From Domibacillus iocasae (GTDB taxonomy: Bacteria > Bacillota > Bacilli > Bacillales > Domibacillaceae), in NCBI RefSeq assembly GCF_001750285.1, contig NZ_MAMP01000006.1, positions 61,654-125,653 of the forward strand: DNA of 64,000 nt, given 5' to 3'. The notes under the pieces were generated by a model. That model did no database searches, was not told the DNA's origin, and saw only the letters and a program-made list of their open reading frames with translations. Position numbers and translations under genes: made by a program. Positions 42,598 to 50,112 of this stretch are shown here, piece by piece (position 1 is the stretch's first letter; the number at the start of each line of letters is the position of its first letter).

Positions 42598-43458
42598 GTG
42601 CCGGAGTGGGTAGAAATTGTACTGCGGGGGCTTTTGTTTTTAGTCGTTCTTTTTGCCATTACAAAGTTACTTGGGAAAAAGCAGCTTTCCCAGCTATCTT
42701 TTTTTGAATATGTTACCGGGATTACGATTGGGAGTATTGGGGCGGAGGTTGTAACGGGACTGGAACGAAACATTATGCATGGAATACTCGGACTAGTGGT
42801 TTTTGCGGGTATCCCTTTTTTAGCAGGCATGATTTCGTTAAAAAGCAAAAAGTTTCGTGACCTCATGGAAGGTAAAGGGGTCGTATTTATTAAAAACGGA
42901 AAAATTATGGAGGAAAATTTAAAAAAAGAACGATATACAACGGACGAATTACTGGAGCTGCTACGCAAAAAGGATGTTTTTCAAGTTGCGGATGTGGAAT
43001 TTGCCGTATTAGAAGCCACCGGTGATTTAAGTGTTTTGCTGAAAAAAGAAAACCAGCCGTTGACAGCAAAAGATTTGGGTGTAAAAGTCGCGCCTATAAA
43101 GGAGCCGCAGACCGTCATTATGGACGGGAAAGTACTTGATGAACCATTGTCAACGGTTAACTTAAGCAGGGGATGGCTGAAAACAGAGTTAGACAAGCTG
43201 GGGGTGGCCATTGAGAATGTTTTTCTCGGCCAAGTGGATTCCTCCGGTCAATTAACGGTTGATCTTTTTGATGATAAACTTGAGGTCCCGCCTCCTCAGG
43301 AAAAGCCGCTGCTGCTTGCGGCGATGAAAAAATGCCAGGCTGATCTGGAATTATTTTCTTTTTCAACAGAAGCGAAAGAAGCGAAAGAAATGTATGCAAA
43401 AAATAGTGAAAAGCTGCAAAAGACAATAGATCAAGTGACCACCATCTTGAAAGGATAA
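42598..43458 (+). CDS. DUF421 (YetF-like) membrane protein with C-terminal DUF1657 domain
   Basis: A 286-residue protein with three N-terminal membrane segments (residues about 5-90) and the paired DUF421 soluble repeats (VFQVADVEFAVLEATGDLSVLLKKE; WLKTELDKLGVAIENVFLGQVDSSG). The last 50 residues (AMKKCQADLELFSFSTEAKEA onward) are a DUF1657 domain, fused. This architecture is known from the mobile spoVA-2 operon linked to spore heat resistance. Start at GTG 42598, 7 nt after GGAGGTGATAAG. Last gene of the operon. Confidence 0.88.
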   Translation: MPEWVEIVLRGLLFLVVLFAITKLLGKKQLSQLSFFEYVTGITIGSIGAEVVTGLERNIMHGILGLVVFAGIPFLAGMISLKSKKFRDLMEGKGVVFIKNGKIMEENLKKERYTTDELLELLRKKDVFQVADVEFAVLEATGDLSVLLKKENQPLTAKDLGVKVAPIKEPQTVIMDGKVLDEPLSTVNLSRGWLKTELDKLGVAIENVFLGQVDSSGQLTVDLFDDKLEVPPPQEKPLLLAAMKKCQADLELFSFSTEAKEAKEMYAKNSEKLQKTIDQVTTILKG

Positions 43459-43471
43459 TGGTGGTCTTTTT
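43437..43471 (+). terminator. Terminator of the spoVA-like operon
   Basis: GACCACCAT and ATGGTGGTC form a perfect 9-bp stem followed by T6; the stem overlaps the last codons of the DUF421 gene. Confidence 0.85.
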
Positions 43472-43659
43472 TATGAGTAAACGGTCAAAACATGCACATC
43501 ATCTATAAAAATTCATTTCTTTCCGTTTTTTATAGGATAAATGAGGGAAATGTTCCCTAGAAACCAATCTTGCTTATTTCGTCACGAGTACGTACGTTTT
43601 TAAAACAGCAGATTTTGGTATACTAACGGTGGATTTCATACAAAAGAGGGGGATTACCA

Positions 43660-44043
43660 TTGGAATTTAAAAAATCAGTATTGGCGCTTATGTTGGGCTC
43701 ATCTATTATGCTGGCGGCATGCGGTGGCGGAGACGATGCGGCGAAAGATACAGCCGATGACGCAACGGTAGAAGAAACGGAAACAGAAGCGCCGGCAACG
43801 GATGAAGGCACGGAAGAAACAACTGCTTCCGCCGGTGAAGAAGTGTATCAGCAAAGCTGTTTAAGCTGCCACGGCGGCAATCTTGAAGGCGGATTTGGTC
43901 CGGCACTTGACAAAGCAGGCGCAGAATACAGCAAAGATGAGATTTTAGACATTATTCATAACGGAAAAGGACAAATGCCGCCAAACGTTGTAGAAGGCGA
44001 AGAAGCTGAAGCTGTAGCAGCATGGCTTGCAGAAAAAAAATAA
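43660..44043 (+). CDS. cccB: Lipoprotein cytochrome c-551
   Basis: A 127-residue membrane-anchored electron carrier. The signal peptide ends in lipobox LAAC, so the mature protein is lipid-anchored at Cys. An acidic Thr/Glu/Ala linker follows (residues 22-55), then the haem motif CLSCH with axial methionine in KGQMPPNVV. It passes electrons in the respiratory chain on the outer face of the membrane. It starts at TTG 43660 after AGAGGGGGATTACCA. Position between prfB and ftsE is as in B. subtilis, though here the M23 peptidase gene and spoVA-like operon separate it from prfB. Confidence 0.9.
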   Translation: MEFKKSVLALMLGSSIMLAACGGGDDAAKDTADDATVEETETEAPATDEGTEETTASAGEEVYQQSCLSCHGGNLEGGFGPALDKAGAEYSKDEILDIIHNGKGQMPPNVVEGEEAEAVAAWLAEKK

Positions 44044-44052
44044 TGAATGAAA

Positions 44053-44108
44053 AAAGAGCTGACTGGAGTCGGCTCTTTAGGCTGTCGACAAAGTCGGCAG
44101 CCATTTTT
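44053..44108 (+). terminator. Tandem hairpins after cccB
   Basis: AAAGAGC-T-GACT and AGTC-G-GCTCTTT form a first stem (44053-44078); GGCTG and CAGCC form a second (44080-44102) followed by ATTTTT. Together they probably end cccB transcription. The stretch from 44109 to 44234 shows no gene. Confidence 0.55.
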
Positions 44109-44234
44109 CATTTTAAAAAAGACCCCAATATCTAGAAGTTTTCAGGCGCCGGAAATCTAAATATGGTGCCGTTAAAAGTCCAGTGATCTTCTCTTCATTC
44201 ATTTTGTGGAGAAAAGAGGTGTGTCTATACTTTG

Positions 44235-44259
44235 AAGCGTCCATCAAGGCGCTTTTTTT
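44235..44259 (+). terminator. Additional terminator upstream of ftsE
   Basis: AAGCG-T-CC and GGCGCTT pair with one bulged base and are followed by T7. It isolates the ftsE promoter from upstream transcripts. Confidence 0.6.
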
Positions 44260-44319
44260 GTTTGTTAAAAAGCAAAACAATGTTACGTAATGAAATGAAT
44301 CTGTAACAAATTCTTTTCA

Positions 44320-44346
44320 TTGTGACAAAAGAAAGAGTGTTATAAT
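44320..44346 (+). promoter_or_regulatory. Candidate promoter of ftsEX
   Basis: TATAAT at 44341-44346 is preceded by TTGTGA at 44320-44325 with a 15-nt spacer, shorter than ideal. TGTWAH-like hexamers lie at 44263, 44281, 44302 and 44321, about two helical turns apart, resembling WalR half-sites. Confidence 0.45.
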
Positions 44347-44406
44347 GTTTTTTGGGCGGCAAAAGAGGGTAATAAGCGCCCCGAATTAAAGAAACAAGGT
44401 GATGTA

Positions 44407-45093
44407 ATGATCGATATGCAAGGCGTGACAAAAAAATACCCAAACGGAGTCACTGCACTATCAGGCGTTGATGTCACGATAAAGCAAGGAGAGTTCGTAT
44501 ATATTGTCGGTCCGAGCGGTGCCGGGAAATCAACTTTTATTAAATTAATATATCGAGAAGAAAAGCCAACTGGCGGAACGGTTATAGTTGGCGGGATGAA
44601 TATTGCAACATTAAAACAGCGGTCCATTCCAGCGCTGAGACGGAAAGTCGGGGTTGTCTTCCAGGATTTTAAGCTTCTGCCGCTTTTAAATGTATATGAA
44701 AATGTGGCATTTGCACTTGAAGTGATTGAGGAAGAGCCCGCTGTCATTCGCAAACAGGTGATGGAAGTATTGGATTTGGTGGGATTGAAACATAAAGCCC
44801 GCATGCTGCCGACAGAGTTGTCTGGCGGCGAACAGCAGCGAATTGCGATTGCCCGCTCGATCGTTAATGACCCAAAGGTGGTCATCGCCGATGAACCGAC
44901 AGGGAATCTGGATCCAGACACATCGTGGGATATTATGCGGTTATTTGAAACCATCAATGAACGTGGAACCACCATTGTGATGGCAACGCACAATAAAGAT
45001 ATTGTGAATACGATTCGCCGCCGCGTGATTGCAATTGAAAATGGACGGATTGTCCGGGATGAACAGCGGGGTGATTACGGCTATGAAGCCTAG
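44407..45093 (+). CDS. ftsE: Cell division ATP-binding protein FtsE
   Basis: A 228-residue ABC ATPase that works with FtsX at the membrane to control peptidoglycan hydrolases. Walker A GPSGAGKST near residues 36-44, signature LSGGEQQRIAIA near 138-150 and Walker B VVIADEPTG are all present. IDMQGVTKKYPNGVTALSGV is the usual N-terminus. ATG 44407 follows AAGGTGATGTA. The end overlaps ftsX by 11 nt. Confidence 0.96.
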   Translation: MIDMQGVTKKYPNGVTALSGVDVTIKQGEFVYIVGPSGAGKSTFIKLIYREEKPTGGTVIVGGMNIATLKQRSIPALRRKVGVVFQDFKLLPLLNVYENVAFALEVIEEEPAVIRKQVMEVLDLVGLKHKARMLPTELSGGEQQRIAIARSIVNDPKVVIADEPTGNLDPDTSWDIMRLFETINERGTTIVMATHNKDIVNTIRRRVIAIENGRIVRDEQRGDYGYEA

Positions 45094-45967
45094 AACATTT
45101 CGCCGTCATTTTAGAGAAAGTTTTAAAAACCTTCGTCGTAACGGCTGGATGACATTCGCGGCTGTCTCGGCTGTTACAGTAACACTGCTATTAACCGGTA
45201 TTTTCCTTGTCATTATGCTTAATTTAAACAAAATAGGCACAGATATTGAAAACGATGTGGAAATTCGTGTTCACGTGAAGCTGGATGCAGCTGAAGCTGA
45301 TAAAGAGCAGCTGAGGACGCAAATTGAAAATCTGCCTGAAGTTGAAGATGTCGAGTATTCGTCAAAAGAACAGGAACTGCAAAACCTCATTAAAGATATG
45401 GGCAGCGACTACACATTGTTTGAACAAAGTAATCCGCTGTACGATGTATTTGTAGTGAAAACAGTACGGCCGCAGGAGACACCAGGGGCAGCGCGGAAAA
45501 TCGAGCAGTTTTCTCAAACAGAAAAAGCGGTGTATGGAGAAGAAAAGGTTGAAAACTTATTCAGCTTTATGAAAACAGCACGAAACGTTGGGGTTGTCCT
45601 CGTAGCAGGCCTTCTGTTTACTGCGATGTTTTTAATCTCAAACACAATTAAAATTACTATTTTTGCCCGCCGGAAAGAAATTGAAATTATGAAACTCGTC
45701 GGAGCAACAAACTGGTTTATTCGCTGGCCGTTTTTATTGGAAGGATTATGGATCGGGCTGCTAGGTTCGATTATCCCGATTACAGCGGTTGCAGTTGGTT
45801 ATTATTATGCGGAGCAAGCGATTTCAGCTAAGCTCACCGGACATTTCGTTGAATTTATTGGTTACATTCCACTTGTTGTGCCAGTGACGGCTCTTATGCT
45901 TGTCATTGCGGTTTTTATCGGCATCTGGGGCAGCTTTATTTCAGTCAGACGCTTTTTGAATGTATAA
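45083..45967 (+). CDS. ftsX: Cell division protein FtsX
   Basis: A 294-residue membrane protein with four membrane segments: one near residue 25-45, then a large extracellular domain (45-165), and three near 170-290. MKPRTFRRHFRESFKNLRRNGWMTFAAVSAVTVTLLLTG is the family N-terminus and IFARRKEIEIMKLVGATNWFIRWPF the conserved cytosolic loop. Start ATG 45083 lies within the end of ftsE, with GGGGTGATT before it; the longer frame to 45029 is not needed. With FtsE it transmits a signal to a wall hydrolase, most likely the next gene. Confidence 0.96.
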   Translation: MKPRTFRRHFRESFKNLRRNGWMTFAAVSAVTVTLLLTGIFLVIMLNLNKIGTDIENDVEIRVHVKLDAAEADKEQLRTQIENLPEVEDVEYSSKEQELQNLIKDMGSDYTLFEQSNPLYDVFVVKTVRPQETPGAARKIEQFSQTEKAVYGEEKVENLFSFMKTARNVGVVLVAGLLFTAMFLISNTIKITIFARRKEIEIMKLVGATNWFIRWPFLLEGLWIGLLGSIIPITAVAVGYYYAEQAISAKLTGHFVEFIGYIPLVVPVTALMLVIAVFIGIWGSFISVRRFLNV

Positions 45968-46003
45968 AGAAAAATGGATACAGGGACGAGAGGGGTCAAT
46001 CAG

Positions 46004-47362
46004 TTGAAAAGACGTTCATACATGGCGCTTGCAGTCGCAGCGTCACTCGGATTCAGCTTTGCAGGGGGGGCTTCTGCGGAAAGTTTGTCTGACCTGCAAA
46101 AGCGTCAGCAGCAAATTGAGTCGCAAAAATCCGGACTAGAAAACAACATTACCGAAAAAGAACAAACAATTTCTGAACTTCAGCAGCAACAGGACAGCGT
46201 AACAGCCCAAATCCGTAAGCTGGACAGCGCCATCACAGAATCAGAGTCAAAGATTCGTGCGAAAGAACAAGAAATCGCTGAAACGAAAGCAGAGATTGAA
46301 CGGCTTCGTGCGGAAATCGAAGAATTAAAGATTCGTATTGCAGAGCGTACCGTTGTCTTGGAAGACCGCGCCCGCTCGATCCAGCAAAGCGGCGGATCAG
46401 CAAGCTACATTGATGTTTTGCTGGGTGCTGAAAGCTTTAGTGATTTTGTCAATCGTGCAACAGCGGTAACGACGCTTGTTAATGCAGATAAAGATATTTT
46501 GCAAGAGCAGGAAAACGATAAAAAGCAGCTTGAAGCAAATGAACAAAAAGTAAAAGAGCAGCTTGCGAGTTTAGAAGAGATGCTTGCCGAACTGGAAAAA
46601 ATGAATGCAGAGCTCCAAAAGCAGCGCACGGCTAAAAATAATGTCATGAAAGGGCTCGTGGCAGATGAGCATGAAGCACATGAACAAAAGCTGAGTCTTG
46701 AAGAAGAACAGAGTCTGCTTGATTCACAGGAAGCGTCTATTCAGGCTGCTATCAAGGCAGAAAAAGCGCGTATTGTGGAAGAAGAGCGCGCTGCAGCTGC
46801 TGCTGCGGCAGAGAAAAAGAAAGCAGAGAAAAAGAAAGCAGAGGAAGCAGCAGCTTCTGCAAAAGCGTCAGCAGAGTCTTCTGCTTCAAAAGCGGCTGTG
46901 GCTGAAAAAACTTCAGAGCCAGATCCGGCTCCGGCTCCTCGTGCAACAGAAGCACCTGCTGATTCAGGCGGCATGTTTATGCGTCCGGCACAAGGAACAT
47001 TCACATCAGGTTTTGGGCAGCGTTCTTTAGGTGATCATAAAGGCATCGATATCGCGAATAGCGCAAGTGTGCCGATTGTTGCAGCGGCAGATGGTGTTGT
47101 CAGCCGTTCGTATTACTCGGATACATACGGAAATGCGATCTTTATTTCACACTCTATTAATGGACAAGTGTACACAACTGTATACGGGCACCTGTCAGAA
47201 CGTGTTGTGAATAGCGGAAGTGTGTCAAAAGGCCAGACAATCGGATATATGGGCAATACAGGCCGTTCTTACGGTCAGCACCTTCACTTTGAAATTCATA
47301 AAGGTCCCTGGACACTCGGAAAAGAAAATGCTGTAGATCCGGCGCAATATATTAGTTTTTAA
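46004..47362 (+). CDS. Coiled-coil M23 murein hydrolase (FtsEX partner, EnvC-like)
   Basis: A 452-residue exported protein. The signal peptide ends near GGASAESLSD. A long coiled coil follows (residues about 28-250; repeated Gln/Glu/Lys heptads), then an Ala/Lys/Ser-rich linker and a C-terminal M23 domain with KGIDIANSASVP and HLHFEIHKG metal-site motifs. Start at TTG 46004 after GAGAGGGGTC, giving MKRRSYMALAV; the ATG at 45974 would add 10 residues before the positive n-region. It lies 36 nt behind ftsX. In B. subtilis FtsEX governs CwlO, a coiled-coil hydrolase with an NlpC/P60 domain; this is the M23 counterpart of EnvC type. Confidence 0.88.
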   Translation: MKRRSYMALAVAASLGFSFAGGASAESLSDLQKRQQQIESQKSGLENNITEKEQTISELQQQQDSVTAQIRKLDSAITESESKIRAKEQEIAETKAEIERLRAEIEELKIRIAERTVVLEDRARSIQQSGGSASYIDVLLGAESFSDFVNRATAVTTLVNADKDILQEQENDKKQLEANEQKVKEQLASLEEMLAELEKMNAELQKQRTAKNNVMKGLVADEHEAHEQKLSLEEEQSLLDSQEASIQAAIKAEKARIVEEERAAAAAAAEKKKAEKKKAEEAAASAKASAESSASKAAVAEKTSEPDPAPAPRATEAPADSGGMFMRPAQGTFTSGFGQRSLGDHKGIDIANSASVPIVAAADGVVSRSYYSDTYGNAIFISHSINGQVYTTVYGHLSERVVNSGSVSKGQTIGYMGNTGRSYGQHLHFEIHKGPWTLGKENAVDPAQYISF

Positions 47363-47367
47363 TGATC

Positions 47368-47418
47368 AGTGCCTGTTCCCCACCGCTTTGACGCGTTTTG
47401 GGGAACAGGCACTTTTTT
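47368..47418 (+). terminator. Terminator of the ftsEX operon
   Basis: GTGCCTGTTCCCC and GGGGAACAGGCAC form a perfect 13-bp stem followed by T6. Confidence 0.9.
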
Positions 47419-47499
47419 ATTACTATAGGCGGCGTGCTCTTCCCCCTTCTTCCTTTTGTGCATACGCTGTAAGAGTAACGAGCAGGGAGGTGGATTAGC

Positions 47500-47607
47500 A
47501 TGAGCGAATACAAAGACAACGGGTACGGCAGTGGTTTCGCGTTGGTGGTCGTGTTGTTCATTTTGCTTATCATCGTAGGCGCCGCTTATATTGGCTGGGG
47601 CAGCTGA
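47500..47607 (+). CDS. YjcZ-family sporulation peptide
   Basis: A 35-residue peptide with a polar, Gly/Tyr-rich start ([18 protein letters not shown]) and a single membrane segment ending in AAYIGWGS, the pattern of the YjcZ family of small coat- or membrane-associated spore proteins. GCAGGGAGGTGG gives a strong ribosome site. CATACGCTG about 40 nt upstream is similar to late sporulation -10 boxes but incomplete. Confidence 0.8.
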   Translation: MSEYKDNGYGSGFALVVVLFILLIIVGAAYIGWGS

Positions 47608-47614
47608 TGAATGA

Positions 47615-47643
47615 AAAGCCGCTGAACAGGCGGCTTTTTTTGT
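47615..47643 (+). terminator. Terminator of the YjcZ-type gene
   Basis: AAGCCGC and GCGGCTT pair perfectly with a 7-nt loop, followed by T6G. Confidence 0.85.
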
Positions 47644-47667
47644 TTTATACCCATATGTGTATATAAT
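47640..47667 (+). promoter_or_regulatory. Candidate promoter of the membrane protein-TlpA operon
   Basis: TTGTTT and TATAAT are spaced 16 nt. The -35 overlaps the T tract of the preceding terminator. Confidence 0.45.
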
Positions 47668-47708
47668 GAATGAAAAAGAGTCATATGATATGATAGAAAG
47701 GATAAAAT

Positions 47709-48278
47709 ATGGATGTTATTCAAATTGGGAATATAACGTTTCCTGTCGCGCAGCCAGCCGTGGCGCTTGCTTTATTTGGATCATGGCTGTATGCACGCTT
47801 AATCATCAGTAAAGCATTCTCAGAACAGGTAAGCAGTGCGGCATTTCTTTTTATTGCTGTTTGGAAATTAAGTATTTTGTTATTTCAATTTGACCTTGTT
47901 GTTAAAGCGCCATTATCCCTTCTTTATTTTAATGGCGGTACAAATGGTTTTATTCTTGGCATTGCAGCGGCTCTTGCTTATATGTGGATGAAAAAAATGT
48001 CCGCCTATAAAGCGGCACTGGTCTGGGCGGTCATGGTCGTTATTTATCCGCTCGCGTTTGCTCTGTTAAGTGGGTCATGGACTTATTGGGATGGAATTCA
48101 AGCAGCCGGAAGCATGCTCTTTTTCTTTGTCGCCAAAGAAGGTGTGGAGCGTGCGCTTATTTTACTGCTGTTTTGGCAGCTGCTTTTTTTGTCAGCGGAT
48201 GGACAGGCTTTTGGCGCCGAAGCAATCGTATATACAGTCGTTACGGCTTATATTATCATTTGGAGGAAAAAGACATGA
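47709..48278 (+). CDS. Hypothetical polytopic membrane protein
   Basis: A 189-residue hydrophobic protein with about six membrane segments and short loops (for example AVALALFGSWLYARLIIS and GFILGIAAALAYMWM). No family is recognised with certainty. Its stop overlaps the start of the TlpA gene (ATGA), so the two are coupled; it may support thiol-disulfide or cytochrome maturation chemistry outside the membrane. The ribosome site GAAAGGAT is weak. Confidence 0.7.
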   Translation: MDVIQIGNITFPVAQPAVALALFGSWLYARLIISKAFSEQVSSAAFLFIAVWKLSILLFQFDLVVKAPLSLLYFNGGTNGFILGIAAALAYMWMKKMSAYKAALVWAVMVVIYPLAFALLSGSWTYWDGIQAAGSMLFFFVAKEGVERALILLLFWQLLFLSADGQAFGAEAIVYTVVTAYIIIWRKKT

Positions 48279-48814
48279 GCAAAAAGTGGTTTGGCATTTT
48301 GCTGATTGCTTTATTAGTCGGTATTGCCGGCTTTAATTTATACAATGACCGTAAAGAGGTCACCGATATCGGAGAAGCGGGCATTGCAGTTAATAATGAC
48401 CAAAATGGGATAGAAGTTGGTGACAAAGCGCCTGACTTTACACTGCAGAGAGTAGATGGAAAAGAAGTCAAACTATCGGATTACGAAGGGAAAAAAGTTT
48501 TTTTAAATTTCTGGGCAACGTGGTGCCCTCCGTGTAAAGCGGAAATGCCGCATATGCAGTCTTTTTATGAGGAAAAACCGGAGAACGTTGAAATTTTAGC
48601 GGTTAATGTAGAAGAAAGCAATGAGAAAGCGAAGGATTTTGCTGATCAATATGAATTAACGTTCCCAGTTTTAATGGACAAGGATGGTACAGTGGCAGAA
48701 ATATATGAAGTATATACGATCCCGACCACATATGTGTTAAATGAAGACGGCACGGTGCATCAGAAAATCGTGGGCCCGATGGATGAGCCAATGATGAAAG
48801 AACTTGTAAAGTAA
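48275..48814 (+). CDS. TlpA/ResA-type thiol-disulfide oxidoreductase
   Basis: A 179-residue membrane-anchored thioredoxin-fold protein. Residues 1-25 form an uncleaved signal anchor, so the catalytic domain faces outwards. The active site is FWATWCPPCKAEMPH and the cis-proline loop is YTIPTTYVL. NGIEVGDKAPDFTL is the AhpC-TSA/Redoxin family start. ResA/StoA-like proteins reduce apocytochrome c or spore proteins; cccB is nearby, but no ccd or res genes are. ATG 48275 follows GGAGGAAAAAG. Confidence 0.88.
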   Translation: MSKKWFGILLIALLVGIAGFNLYNDRKEVTDIGEAGIAVNNDQNGIEVGDKAPDFTLQRVDGKEVKLSDYEGKKVFLNFWATWCPPCKAEMPHMQSFYEEKPENVEILAVNVEESNEKAKDFADQYELTFPVLMDKDGTVAEIYEVYTIPTTYVLNEDGTVHQKIVGPMDEPMMKELVK

Positions 48815-48845
48815 TCCGCCTTTTCAAAAGGCGGATTTGTTTTTG
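48814..48845 (+). terminator. Terminator of the TlpA operon
   Basis: TCCGCCTTTT and AAAAGGCGGA form a perfect 10-bp stem with a single-base loop, followed by TTTGTTTTTG. Confidence 0.8.
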
Positions 48846-48890
48846 TGCAATTTTCGGAATATAATAAACAGGTGAAAAGGAGTGGGAACC

Positions 48891-50021
48891 ATGGATTCAT
48901 TTAATACAAAAGCTGTACACGGCGAAAAGCTGCCAAAAAATATTCAAAGCAAAGTGACGCCGATTTACCAGACATCGGTTTTTTCATTTGATAGTTTAGA
49001 AGAAATGGAAGGCTATTATAACGGCGAAGCGCCGTATTTATATACACGAGTTGGCAACCCAAACGCGGACGAGCTGGCTAACGTGACGGCACGGCTTGAA
49101 GGTGCCCCGGCTGGTGTCGCTGCATCGTCAGGACTAGGTGCCATTATGGCAGCGTTGCTTGCCGTAGCGAAAAGCGGCGACCACATCGTGGCGGCACGGG
49201 ACGTTTATGGCGGCACATTTTATATGCTGAAAGAAGAACTGGCGCGGATGGGCATTGACACATCATTTGTGGATTTTGAAGATGAAAAGGCGATCAAGGC
49301 AGCAATTCGTCCGGAAACGGTCATTTTATATACAGAATCGATTACAAATCCGTTTTTACGCGTTGAAAATTTAGCATTCATATCAGCGCTCGCAAAAGAA
49401 AAAGAACTCGTGTTTATTGTAGACAATACGTTTGCAACGCCATATCTTGTAAAGCCTTTTGAGCTGGGCGCGGACATGATCGTTCATTCTGCGACAAAAT
49501 ATATCGGCGGACATAGCGACGTTTCAGCAGGTGTTGTGGTCGGAAAAGAAGAATATATAGCAGCTGCACGCAGCCGGGTTGTGAACATTGGCTTAAATTT
49601 AAGCCCATTTGAGTCGTGGCTTGCCTGCCGGGGAGCAAAGACGCTTGGTTTGCGGATGGAACGCCAGTCAGCGAATGCGCAGAAAGTGTCGGACTGGCTC
49701 AGCACACAGCCGAAGGTAAAAAACGTATTTTACCCAAAAGGCGTATCCAAAAAAGGCAACGGCGCCATTGTCACGATTCATTTAGCCGATCAGGCCGATG
49801 AATCTGCTTTTTTCCGTTCGCTTGGCTGGATTCAAATTGTCCCTTCCTTAGCAGGTGTTGAAACATCTGTTTCATGGCCGTTTGGCACGTCTCATCGTTC
49901 GCTTACGGCTGGAGAAAAAGCGGCAGTCGGTGTGTCGGAAAAGACCGTGCGCATTTCAATCGGTATTGAAGAAGCAGAAGATATTATTAAGGAGCTTGAA
50001 AAGGCGCTGAACGAAGCTTGA
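48891..50021 (+). CDS. Cys/Met-metabolism PLP-dependent enzyme (gamma-lyase / cystathionine synthase type)
   Basis: A 376-residue cytosolic enzyme of fold type I. The PLP lysine is in HSATKYIGGHSDVSAG, and YTRVGNPNADELANVTARLEG and AASSGLGAIMAALLA form the cofactor site. It could be cystathionine or methionine gamma-lyase or an O-acetylhomoserine sulfhydrylase; sequence alone does not decide. ATG 48891 follows AAAAGGAG; a GTG at 48882 is too close. A single gene between two unrelated units. Its presence between the ftsEX and minJ genes is not part of the B. subtilis order. Confidence 0.85.
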   Translation: MDSFNTKAVHGEKLPKNIQSKVTPIYQTSVFSFDSLEEMEGYYNGEAPYLYTRVGNPNADELANVTARLEGAPAGVAASSGLGAIMAALLAVAKSGDHIVAARDVYGGTFYMLKEELARMGIDTSFVDFEDEKAIKAAIRPETVILYTESITNPFLRVENLAFISALAKEKELVFIVDNTFATPYLVKPFELGADMIVHSATKYIGGHSDVSAGVVVGKEEYIAAARSRVVNIGLNLSPFESWLACRGAKTLGLRMERQSANAQKVSDWLSTQPKVKNVFYPKGVSKKGNGAIVTIHLADQADESAFFRSLGWIQIVPSLAGVETSVSWPFGTSHRSLTAGEKAAVGVSEKTVRISIGIEEAEDIIKELEKALNEA

Positions 50022-50112
50022 TGAAAAAGCGTCATAAGTCTGTTAACGATTGCACGAACTTTCTGATACAATAAAGAGAAAGACTTTTGTGCAACGCTTT
50101 GGAGGGACTTTT

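Noticed and set aside
44080-44234. Second copy of the 150-bp element found before secA
   Set aside because: GGCTGTCGACAAAG resembles one terminal repeat, but no inverted partner or matching interior was found.
44340-44993. 217-residue minus-strand frame over ftsE
   Set aside because: Shadow of ftsE, with no ribosome site and no domain.
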